Source: Nemertoderma westbladi
Lineage: Eukaryota > Xenacoelomorpha > Nemertodermatida > Nemertodermatidae
Length of the DNA stretch: 42,500 nucleotides
Assembly (NCBI GenBank): GCA_032718475.1
Contig: JAUCBJ010003882.1
Location: forward strand, 1-42,500
Direction: 5' to 3'
A model generated the notes under the pieces. The model saw nothing but the letters and a program-made list of their open reading frames with translations. It did no database searches and had not been told where the DNA came from. The translations under genes and the position numbers were made by a program. Positions 10,328 to 20,163 of the stretch are shown here, in pieces (position 1 is the first letter of the stretch; the number at the start of each line of letters is the position of its first letter).

Positions 10328-12357
10328 ACCTCAATTTTGTTTACCTCAATGTTTATTTCAATGTATATGGCATGAAATATGAAACAGAGATTGTAGCTGA
10401 GAGGTAGCGACTGTAACATTACACAACTTCTTTCCCATTATAGAAGAATAAAGTAAAATACACTTGTAACCCCCCTCCCGTATTCTTCTTTTGACATGTA
10501 ATTTCAATGGATCACCTTATAATTTTTTGCTAAAATTATCCTGTGTTTGACTGAAAATCCGCTCTGCCCAGATCCATAACAACTATCAAACAATAAATAA
10601 GTTGAATATAAGATTCAACAGCTCAAAGAATATTAAATCAGTGGAGAATTTAGGAGCAAATGTTTAATACAATTATCATGGCATTGATTGAAAACTTAAA
10701 TTTTAATAACAGCCGTGGTGCCTGTCAATCAATCAACAGGCTTTACATGTAGTTCCACTGAAGGTCAGAAATCAAATTTATAAGTAATTTTCTTTCAGTA
10801 ATTGCTTGCGGTTAACGCAACAGTAATCTTGTACCCTATGTGTAGGGTGGTTATCAACTTCTGTGAACTAGGCGCACGCTTCTAAAAATGACCAACCAAA
10901 ATGGTTTTATTTCAATAAATAAATAGTTCGGAATCCACAAACCATTAGTTTAACACAAACTAAAAGTATTTCAGTTCCACCTGGATTGTCATTATTGTAG
11001 CAAAAACAAAATATTAAATTCTTGATTTTTCTCCTCGAAATATTTAACATTTAATTTACGGGGAAATAAATATTTAAATGTAAATTAAACAGCTGACTTT
11101 AAAAATTATTGCGAATTTCAGTATATATATTTATAATATAAATGCTTATATTATCGAAATAAATTGTTACTCATATTCATTGGAAAATAACTATTTACAT
11201 ACTTGTGTGTAAAGTAGCACTTTACAGTGTGATAATCCGAGTGGCTTTGTTACACGAACGAACGTTAGTGAGTGAGTGAAAATAAAGCCACAAGGATCAG
11301 AATGCTTGTATATATAGAAGATTTAAACATTTGCAGGTACCCCTTCGAATCCATAAATACATTTTCAATTTGTTGTTTATATGTTTTAACATCCATGAGA
11401 TTGTATAAATTATTACAAATTTTCAATTTTTTTATATTATAAAGAATTTAATGCTTAGAAACCAGATCCTTTGCATGTCATAACTTGGCACTGTTGTACG
11501 ACTATCCTGACTGACTTGAAACGTAAGTCAATGCGTCGACTACCATCAGAAACAGTCAAACACACGAAGCTGTCACTTAGTAATTACCTATTGTTATGCT
11601 AATTAAAACAGTAGAAACATAACGCCACCTATTGTCTGATCATATGGTGCACTAAATTGTGTATTGTATAGCACTGGAGCTTTACGTAATACAATAACCA
11701 TTTGTCTACCGATAATTTAAAGAGAAAATGGGCCCTAATTAATTAATCAAACCATATTATACACACACCTTATTGGGACAGCTATTGTAGATACTTATAA
11801 CAGAGGTATATCACCCTAAGCACGTTCTGTTTATAAAATAAAACGATTCAAGAAAATTTAATAGCATCAGGTTAGATTTGTTTGTAAACTATGTAGGGTA
11901 GGCGGTAGCTTTACAATATTATCATTTTCTTTTGGGGCAGCTTAGCGAATACCAGTTATAATTTTGGCGGACTTAGACCGACATTTAAGAAAAAAAATAA
12001 AACAATAGACAGTGATTTATAGTGAAAGTAATTACGTCCCATGTTGCGTCTTTTGACTTAGTCCACACGACGCACTCTGAAGGCTTACGATTGGTTACTT
12101 TAGGTAGCATTGTACCTGTTACCTGAGCATCCATTAAATGTGTGACGCAAAAAACTTAATGATAATTTTCTTACAACGACTTATTATGACTTACCAGTGG
12201 ACCCCAGGCCTTCAAGTTCTATATGGTGTATTACATGTAGTGTATGTAGTAACATTTCTAATACAATTTTGCCTACTCTCACTCACTACCCTCAGATAAC
12301 AAAGTAATGAAAATGGGATACGAACGGTAGCCAGTTGCGAGTCCATACTAGTTAATG

Positions 12358-12380
12358 GGGGGGGGGGGGGGGGGGGGGGG
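12358..12380. repeat. poly-G tract (23)
   Basis: Uninterrupted run of G about 385 bases upstream of the LRR receptor start codon. Confidence 0.95.
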
Positions 12381-12764
12381 TCGATATCGTTGCTGATGAC
12401 ATTACACTTGCTAAGTATTAATTCATCAATCCAAGCAACACAAAATTATTTTACCTTGGGGTTATAACAACCCGCGTATTGAGGAGAAACACTCAGGACT
12501 TATGCCAGACGTGCAGGGTATATTATTATTCTTGTTTGAATCGTTCTTACATCAAATTTTGTGCCGGATAAAATTCAATTAAAAAATAAATATTGTAAAA
12601 GCAATATAATACCGCCTTAGTAAATCCAATTTAAAGAAGAAAATGTGAACAAATTATAACTATATTAAAATATGGCTAATGTAATTTACCAATCAGGATA
12701 CTGAAAGACAGAGGAACTTAAAAATCTTAATATGTGTTCATAACGGCGAGAAAGTGCAACAAAA

Positions 12765-13888
12765 ATGAACTCTAACAGCTTTCGGACACCGCTTGTTATT
12801 ACAACGTTACTCTGGATATGTCAACCAGCTGTTATTCCTGCACGGAGGTGCCCTGCTCTGTGCACCTGTGATGTGAATAACAAACGAACTGAATGTAAAG
12901 ACAAACGTCTAACTAACATACCGGAAGACATACCTGCAGATACTGAGAAACTCATATTCACGGAAAACAACGTGGAAGAAATCAACAGGGTTGATCTCGG
13001 AAATCTATTGGAGCTTAATAGGTTGGTTCTAACTGAGAACAACATCGCAACTATTGGGAAACACGCCTTCACGGATTTAATACATTTAAAACGATTGAAA
13101 TTAGACAGAAATATGATAAACTATATAAATGCGGGGGCGTTTAAAGGTTTATCGAACTTACTTGAACTGGAATTACAAGAGAATCGACTGACAGTTATTG
13201 ACGATGAAACATTTATGGACCTCGAAGGATTGGAGAAGTTGCATCTTCAGTTGAATAACATAGAGAAAATCAGTACGAAGGCTTTTCAGTCTCTTACGTC
13301 GCTACGATATCTATACCTCGGCCACAATGGGCTGTCAGAAATCAACCCTGATTGGTTTAAACCCACGACCAATCTGCTCTCATTGGATCTCTCAGCCAAT
13401 CCATTTGTGGAAATAAACCGAAATACATTCCAGAATCTCGGTGACCTTAACTACTTGTATCTTTCTGCAGTCGACAGTCAAGTGATCACGGATGACGCTT
13501 TTGTGCTCCTCAACAAATTAACTCGTCTCAACATGGAGAACTCCCACCTACCTTCGATACCAGCTACACTAATAAAGCCTCTAATCATTTTACAAGATTT
13601 AAGTTTCAAAAATAACAACATCACAAAATTATCCAGAGGGGAATTCAATCTTGGGACATTGATAAAGCTAAATTTGGATTATAATGAGATTAGCTATATT
13701 GAAAGTAAAACCTTTGCTAACCTATCAGAGTTACAGGAACTTCACCTGGGTGGCAACCGATTGGATTCTCTAGCAGATCAAACTTTCAGTGGCCTATCGA
13801 ATCTCCGCTTCATCGATCTTCATGGTAACCAAATTAGAAGAATCAAGAAAGGGGTGATGCAGAAATTAGTGACTTTGGAAAAATTCTC
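12765..13888 (+). CDS. LRR receptor exon 1: signal peptide, LRRNT, LRRs
   Basis: Codons 1-374 plus two bases. It encodes the signal peptide, the LRRNT cysteines and the whole LRR array, with the LxxLxLxxNxI pattern at 24-residue spacing. It ends LEKF-TC at donor GTAAGT, so all LRRs lie in one exon. Confidence 0.95.
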
Positions 13889-16800
13889 GTAAGTGGTTTA
13901 TTTAATTCTTTATTAGAAAGAGACCTTTATTGGGCGCCGTTAATTCAAAGCGGTCAGTTAAAATATATATAACAGTGAGACAAATATATATTGGTCAGAA
14001 AAAACAATATTGGTAAGAAAAAATATATAAATTCTTAATTAAATGTCTTTGAAATAATAGATTTCTATACTAAAATATGTAAATCATACACAAAGTGTAA
14101 CCTTAAGAAAGTTAAAAAACCATTATAGGAAGCAGTAATTTTCATGTAAGCAATAAAATAAAAAAAATATAAGCAAAATATTTTGTTGAGAAGAATATTT
14201 ATTGGTGAACTTTAAGAAAGAATATTTTTGGTGGGAAAAATATTTTACAATAGCAGTTGTAAAATGATGTGTAACAGTTACTGGTTTTACAGCACAGCAG
14301 TATGCAAGCAGTTCCTACCGTGCATTAACAATTACGTTATACCTAGTGAGCAACTCTTAGACATCAATATATAATGATATCATCAATATATCAATATTAC
14401 ATCAATATATCACCAATATATACTTTTCTGACCAATATATTTTTCGATAAAGTTTGCCAATATATTTTCTTCTTAGCAATATATATTTTATTTTTCCCAA
14501 CAATATATGGTTTTCTTAGCAATTGGTTTCTCAGAAATATATATTTTTCTGATCAATACATTTTTATAACAAAGTTCACAAATATATATTTTTCTCACCA
14601 ATATATATTTATTCTGACCAATATTATTTTTTCACACTGGTATACATTTTTGCTGACCTTTTTACATTAATGCGCGCGGCGCAATTTCATATAGATATTA
14701 TATTATTATCATTATTATGCAATTTTATATTTTATAGAATACTTAATGAACACTGCATCACAGCAAGCCAAAGGTGGATTGCATGGTGGTAGCAATGGGA
14801 TGGGTTGCATGGGGTGATGATATTTGTTAAGCCGGCATAGAATTCCAATGTGCAGCTGCAATGCAGCAGGCCCATTATATAGTAGTAGTTAACGGACGTA
14901 CATGTTCAGTTTGGATGGACATCAATGACCACTCCGCCAGCAACAACCTCGCAAAAGGCGGATTTGTAAATACCACGGATACCCGGATGCGTTGTACGTC
15001 TGGATTTGAAGTCTTAATGACTTACCAACGGTCACCATTGATAAGTTTTCCACCACATATCGCAATCACATAAAGTTTACTTTATAATCCCGGATAAACT
15101 GCGGACAAATAAATAAATATAACGAAATCGATTAAACGGGCCCTTAATAACATCAGACAAAATAACCGAACTAATTTTTGTTCTCCACAGGATCAATACC
15201 GAAGGACATAGTTGGTTGGACGACAACCTATTCGTCTGTGATTGCGAAGTAAAATGGCTGAAACTGTGGGTCGACGAACGAGTCTATCAGTCACCCGGCA
15301 TCGATATCATTTGCGTTGCCCCCAGTAACCACAAGGTGTCGTTTCACATTGAAGGGTTAATTACAATTAGTAGGCCTTTGACTCATTTTGAAATAAATAA
15401 CAATTAGTTATTTATGAACATTATGTTTAAAGATAGTAGAAAGTTTTAAGATTTTATCCTTGAAGCTTCTAAAGATTAATTTGTGGCCTAAATTCTACCA
15501 AATTCGATGGTTGATCGACAATGTGAGTAATCAGATAGATTAGGGGGGGGGGGGGGGGGGGGGAGGGCTTTCGACGCGATCAAAATTTATCCCGCCCCAT
15601 CAGGGGAAGATCGACAAAAGTAACAGCTGAATCCCCTACAAATAAAACTGTAGGCCTAATCTTTTCTAATGACTTTAGTGATTTCCTGATCATGGAGAAT
15701 GGCTAAAGAGATTGCTGACATGCTGAGTGCTGACTTGGATTGGTAATATTATATGGGATTTTAGATATTTATTCGAACGTAAGACGATAACTAAACGAAA
15801 CGACAACTAAAATGTAGCAAGATAAGTCCTAATCATAGATACCCTGCGATTATAAACCAGATATATTATACAACTGATAACTAACATTGTTTTCGATATT
15901 TTAATACGTAGGGCCAATACCTATCCAAGATTCCGACGAACCAACTAGTTTGCAGCAAACCGATTATAACGGAACATACATTGGATACCTACATCGCTCA
16001 GGGAGACAGCTTACGACTCGTTTGTAGAGCAACGGGAAACCCTCCTCCAACAATCCTATGGGTGTTTCCCGACGGACTGGTATACGATACAAGGTAACGA
16101 ATCAATAATAAAAAAAAAAAAAACAAACAAACAAACAAACAAACAAACAAACAAACAAACAAACACAACAAACAAACAAACAAACAAACAAACAAACAAA
16201 CAAACAAACAAACAAACAAACAAACAAACAAACAACACAAACAAACAAACAAACAAACAAACAAACAAACAAACAAACAAACAAACAAACAAACAAACAA
16301 ACAAACAAACAAACAAACAAACAAACAAACAAACAAACAAACAAACAAACAAACAAACAAACAAACAAACAAACAAACAAACAAACAAACAAACAAACAA
16401 ACAAACAAACAAACAAACAAACAAACAAACAAACAAACAAACAAACAAACAAACACACACACAAACAAACAAACAAACAAACAAACACAAACAAACAAAC
16501 AAACACAAACACAACAAACAAACAAACAAACAAACAAACAAACAAACAAACAAACAAACAAACAAACAAACAAACAAACAAACAAACAAACAAACAAACA
16601 AACAAACAAACAAACAAACAAACAAACAAACAAACAAACAAACAAACAAACAAACAAACAAACAAACAAACAAACAAACAAACAAACAAACAAACAAACA
16701 AACAAACAAACAAACAAACAAACAAACAAACAAACAAACAAACAAACAAACAAACAAACAAACAAACAAACAAACAAACAAACAAACAAACAAACAAACA

Positions 16801-19702
16801 AACAAACAAACAAACAAACAAACAAACAAACAAACAAACAAACAAACAAACAAACAAACAAACAAACAAACAAACAAACAAACAAACAAACAAACAAACA
16901 AACAAACAAACAAACAAACAAACAAACAAACAAACAAACAAACAAACAAACAAACAAACAAACAAACAAACAAACAAACAAACAAACAAACAAACAAACA
17001 AACAAACAAACAAACAAACAAACAAACAAACAAACAAACAAACAAACAAACAAACAAACAAACAAACAAACAAACAAACAAACAAACAAACAAACAAACA
17101 AATAAACAAACAAATAAACAGACGGACGGGCGGAGAAGGACGGGCGGAGAAGGACGGGCGGAGAAGGACGGGCGGAGAAGGACGGGCGGACCGACATAGA
17201 GTCAGGTACACAAACAATCAAGCAAAAAACAAAGAGACAGTCAGACAGACAGACAGACAGACTGACTAACAACACTTTGTCAATATTGTTGGTAATCAGA
17301 CTGAAGAATCCTTAACCATATTATTTACTATCTTACAGTCTGGACAATGAATACCGAAGTGATTGGGATACACGAGTTAAACAACAACGCGATGACGTCA
17401 TTACTCTGGAATCAGTTAGACTATCGGATGGAGGCGATTACCAATGCCAAGCCGTTAATTCCGACGAGAAATCTACTAAAACGATTCAAGTCAATGTAAC
17501 AAACAGGATTATTGAACCAGTGAGAAAGAAACTGAATGGATGTACAGAAACTGATACTTCAAATAGGTTACTAATGAATACTATTGTTACCACTAATTAA
17601 TTATAATTATTAATTAAGTGCAATTCAATTGGACCCCCCCCCCCGACATAAATTTCATGGGTATAAAATATTATTTTAGAACCGTAAACATGGAGGTGAC
17701 TCTCACATCTGATCGAAGTGTGATGATCAAATGGTCCAGACCCGTAAATAGTTGCCCAACTGGAGAAGATCAGACATATCGGTTATCCTTGAGAGAATTC
17801 GGAGGCAAGTAAAACGTATTGGAGATTTTATAATCATAATATACATTATGGCCATCTGCGAGTCATATTCATAAACATAAATTAGTTTCAGTACTAATCA
17901 TAAAAGTCCTTCTTAATAATATTAGTATTCATAAATTGGTTACGTTCAAATTCCTAAAATTAAGTTGTAGTAAGTTGTGTGCCCATTGCCCATGTCACTG
18001 AGGTAATAACAATTAAAAAATGTGTAAGACCATAATTGACCGGAATTGTGTTTGACGTATATTGCGGCCAACAGGCCTATATTCAAAGTCTGAAGTTAGA
18101 CTAAATAAACACCGATTGACAGACTAAGAGACTTTTAGTACGTCAAACCTAATTTTGGACACTTTTGGTCTTAAACATTTTTCAATTCCTAAAATTAGTT
18201 AAGTCTAATATTCAAAAATTTGGTTAAGATTTTATTCCAAATGTTTAAGTGAAGTCGAATTTATAATATTTGTCAAATCCTATTATCTTTTATAACTGAC
18301 TCTGAAACTGGACGTCTACGATTTATTAATATGCTCAATGTCAAATTATCATTTAAAAAGGAGCAGGTTACAGAGGCACGTTATTATAACCAAAGCAATA
18401 AAAGCAGGTTACAGTTACATATTTGGGAGTAATCAGCTGTTAATTGAGTCGATTACAACCTGGGGTGGTGGGGGGGGGGGGGGGGGGGGGGGGGGTGGAT
18501 TTTGATTGCACTCAACCATCTACTTTACAAACTGAAACTCATGCAATTATAAGCTAAACTTCTATCAAAACCTGGTTTGCAGGTGAATCCAATATTTACG
18601 AAATATCAGGAAATTACTTTGTAAAGTCGGATCTTACAGTGAATACAAACTACATCGTTTGTATTCAACTAGTTACCGACAAAGCATATTGTGACGATCC
18701 AAAAGGTCCTATACAATGTCAAGATTTCTCGACTGTTGATTCGAAAGTCAACACATATTTACTTTTGGCAGGATCCTTTGTAGCAGGTTTGTATAAAATA
18801 CATTTGCGTTCATACAATAGTTCAATATACTAGTGTAGTGTGTAAACGGTATCAGTTTATTAAGTTGGTTCAGGTTGACCGTGTGGTTACAGCGTCGGTC
18901 TTCCATGCGGGAGGTTGTGAGTTCGATCAATTTCAGACTTTTCGGGTAACTTTTTCACTGGTGAACGTAAAATATTAGTAAGATAAAATAATATTCAAAT
19001 AAATGTTTAGTTGATTACTGGATGGTTTACTGACATATTATTCCGATATAATTATTTCTGTTGTGGTGCAACTATTCATTTGATATTCAACAAATTTACT
19101 TCACTATTTAACTTCGGGACCCCGTTCAAAAAAAAGTAGGGATCGGGACCGGGATTACATATTTCACCAAGATCCCGTTTTAACACTAATATATAGCGCT
19201 TCGTGGTATTAAATACATCCCGTAGTATTTTACATCTCAACCATTTCAAAGAAACAAACTTACAACATCATCACATCACACCAAATTCACCATCCAAATT
19301 TATTTGGATTTCTATGTTATAGGTGGACTGTCATTCTTACTTACATGTTGTGTATTTGCGGTGTTCAAAAAACAGAAGAAATTAAAGCGAAATCAGGTAT
19401 CCCAGCAACGCAACCAAATACCGCAGCCAATCAACACGAGATTCACCTACCAACGCGACAACACAATAGAACGTGTCAGCTCCCAATTGGACGGAACTAA
19501 CTACAGAGGCGGCTCCTTAATGGATAATACTACTTACGAAGGGGCCTCGGCAATGACGTACAACAACTTCCGAGCCTCATCCCCGTTGGGTAGCAGTAAT
19601 TACGCAGAAATTCCGCCGATGGAATCTTTCTACTTGTCGATGGATAGACCACCCACCTACCCCACGACCAACCGACCCCCACTCCCGTCTAACTCTACCT
19701 AA
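12765..19702 (+). CDS. LRR-Ig-FN3 type I transmembrane receptor (LRRN-like), 7 exons, 795 residues
   Basis: A complete gene is reconstructed: exons 12765-13888, 15191-15335, 15912-16093, 17339-17566, 17680-17804, 18583-18786 and 19323-19702. Every junction keeps phase and domain continuity. The protein has a signal peptide (1-26), LRRNT (CPALCTC at 29-35), about 13 leucine-rich repeats, LRRCT (FVCDCEVKWL), an Ig domain (C461, W473, C520), an FN3-like domain, one TM helix (about 657-684) and a basic, then Ser/Pro-rich, 110-residue tail with a PPTY WW-binding-type motif. This order is that of vertebrate LRRN (NLRR) neuronal adhesion receptors; SALM/LRFN are alternatives. The role is likely cell-surface recognition. 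The ATG has A at -3. The donor of exon 5 is GC, the others GT. Confidence 0.88.
13889..15190 (+). other. intron 1 of LRR receptor gene
   Basis: Donor TC|GTAAGT, acceptor TTCTCCACAG|G, phase 2. It contains the foldback-like element; about 14700-15190 otherwise shows nothing supported. Confidence 0.9.
13929..14692. mobile_element. foldback-like inverted-repeat element in intron 1
   Basis: The two ends are imperfect inverted copies. The left end reads TTGGGCGCCGTTAATTC, GGTCAG, CAGTGAGA and then ATATATATTGGTCAGAAAA. The reverse complement of the right end reads TTGCGCCGCGCGCATTAAT, GGTCAG, CAGTGTGA and then the same ATATTGGTCAGAA-type motifs. Each arm is built of irregular repeats of an ATATATTGGTNAGAAAAA motif around a unique centre (about 14250-14350). 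No coding capacity and no certain target duplication were seen; a foldback or MITE origin is inference. Confidence 0.6.
15191..15335 (+). CDS. LRR receptor exon 2: LRRCT
   Basis: Encodes the C-terminal LRR cap, FVCDCEVKWLKLWV through CVAPSNHK, and ends at donor AAG|GTGTCG in phase 0. The next exon supplies the expected last cap cysteine (NQLVC). Confidence 0.92.
15543..15563. repeat. poly-G tract (21) in intron 2
   Basis: Uninterrupted run of G on the transcribed-sense strand of intron 2 (15336-15911). Confidence 0.95.
15912..16093 (+). CDS. LRR receptor exon 3: end of LRRCT and first half of Ig
   Basis: Acceptor ATACGTAG|G, donor CAAG|GTAACG. It reads GQYLSKIPTNQLVC (cap end), then the Ig B-strand SLRLVC (C461) and the core tryptophan ILWVF (W473). 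Ends in phase 2. Confidence 0.92.
16108..17118. repeat. (ACAA)n microsatellite, about 1 kb, in intron 3
   Basis: A short A-run leads into about 990 bases of AAAC tetranucleotide with a few interruptions (16166, 16233, 16453-16510). The minus strand gives open frames of (FVCL)n in all frames; these are artefacts. The array is flanked on the right by GC-rich and GACA repeats. Confidence 0.98.
17121..17194. repeat. 14-bp GC-rich minisatellite
   Basis: Unit GACGGGCGGAGAAG repeated about 4.5 times directly after the (ACAA)n array. It is followed at 17235-17268 by a (CAGA)n-type run. Confidence 0.95.
17339..17566 (+). CDS. LRR receptor exon 4: second half of Ig and linker
   Basis: Acceptor ATCTTACAG|T. 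It encodes the Ig F-strand motif LSDGGDYQCQAVN (C520), then a linker with a lone Cys (NGCTET). The donor AG|GTTACT at 17567 is weak, but it is the only in-phase donor that gives continuity into exon 5. Confidence 0.8.
17634..17644. repeat. poly-C tract (11) in intron 4
   Basis: Run of C within the 113-bp intron 4, close to the exon 5 acceptor. Confidence 0.9.
17680..17804 (+). CDS. LRR receptor exon 5: first half of FN3
   Basis: Acceptor TATTTTAG|A. It reads VNMEVTLTSDRSVMIKWSRP, the A to B strand of an FN3 domain with its core tryptophan, then YRLSLREFG. The in-frame join requires the exon to end before GCAAGT, a GC donor; the GT at 17809 would put a stop directly after the junction. Confidence 0.82.
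18470..18495. repeat. poly-G tract (26) in intron 5
   Basis: Longest poly-G of the window, within intron 5 (17805-18582), 88 bases before the exon 6 acceptor. Confidence 0.95.
18583..18786 (+). CDS. LRR receptor exon 6: rest of FN3 and start of TM
   Basis: Acceptor GGTTTGCAG|G, donor GCAG|GTTTGT. It encodes the FN3 E-F region (VNTNYIVCIQLV), a Cys-containing juxtamembrane stretch and the first half of the TM helix (YLLLAGSFVA). Confidence 0.88.
18787..19322 (+). other. intron 6 of LRR receptor gene
   Basis: Splits the TM helix in phase 1. It holds a tRNA-like SINE head (18873-18943); the rest (18944-19322) shows nothing supported. Confidence 0.85.
18873..18943 (+). repeat. tRNA-derived SINE head
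   Basis: Resembles a tRNA: A-box-like GTGTGGTTACAGCGTCGG and B-box-like GGTTGTGAGTTCGATCAA at tRNA spacing. The B-box is imperfect and no CCA or clean acceptor stem is present, so this is a SINE or tRNA pseudogene and not a working tRNA. Confidence 0.55.
19323..19702 (+). CDS. LRR receptor exon 7: TM end and cytoplasmic tail
   Basis: Acceptor ATGTTATAG|G. It completes the helix (GLSFLLTCCVFAVF), follows with the basic stop-transfer KKQKKLKR, and encodes a tail rich in Asn, Ser, Tyr and Pro that ends RPPTYPTTNRPPLPSNST. PPTY matches the PPxY class that binds WW domains. Stop TAA at 19700. Confidence 0.93.
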
Positions 19703-20163
19703 TACTCAGAGGCTGTTTTGGCGAAAACATTTTTAAGTCAATCAAGAGATATCATGAGAGAGAGATAGACTCTTTGCACTAACTATTTTGTTCATCTCTT
19801 GCGTTATTTGCTATCCCAACCGAAAACGGGCCATAATTTATTATTAAACTTTTGTTCGCTTAGAACATTTCTTACAATTCGTGAATTTGGCATAAAATGA
19901 TTACCGTCAATGTCTCATCATTTTAAAATTTACAAATTTCGTATTTGCAGCTACTTTCTATAATATAAATATAGGTCCTTATGTTGAGTCCGTACCGAAA
20001 GTATTTGAATAATTGAATGTTATCAACTTGCATGTTAAATGTTCTTAATTATATTATAAAATGACATCGTTTAGAATTGTAGGGATTGTGAAAATCTGTA
20101 ATCGGTAAATTTTGGTTGTTATGATTTAGAATGAGAAATATATTCACGAAGGGATAACAAACG
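19703..20163 (+). other. probable 3' UTR and flank of LRR receptor
   Basis: AT-rich, no open frame. A possible polyadenylation hexamer ATTAAA lies at 19843-19848; others may be used. The 43-bp satellite begins about 460 bases after the stop codon. Confidence 0.4.

Larger units (their letters stand above)
9170..12764. other. AT-rich region without a supported gene
   Basis: Upstream of both divergent membrane-protein genes. It contains a tandem duplication (9600-9889), poly-G and poly-C tracts and a 30-bp block shared with 40848-40876 (at 10115-10144). Two weak minus-strand exon-like segments (12195-12255 and about 11465-11575) are recorded among the rejected items. The region probably includes the promoter of the LRR receptor gene and may hide ectodomain exons of the tail gene. 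Confidence 0.4.

Noticed and set aside
11465-11575. Minus-strand stretch reading FVCLTVSDGSRRIDLRF, possibly an ectodomain exon of the tail gene
   Set aside because: Acceptor-like GTGACAG is present, but no donor in the phase needed by the next exon; cannot be told from chance.
12195-12255. Minus-strand exon-like segment starting MLLHTLHVIHHIELEG with a good donor CACTG|GTAAGTC
   Set aside because: Good donor, but no signal peptide, no partner exon in phase with the TM exon at 9169, and only 61 bases.
14861-15073. 70-codon plus-strand frame in intron 1 of the LRR receptor
   Set aside because: No splice sites or phase that would fit between exons 1 and 2, whose protein junction is already continuous in LRRCT; no domain.
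15998-17275. Minus-strand open frames of repeated FVCL
   Set aside because: Translation of the (ACAA)n microsatellite in an intron; open in all three frames.
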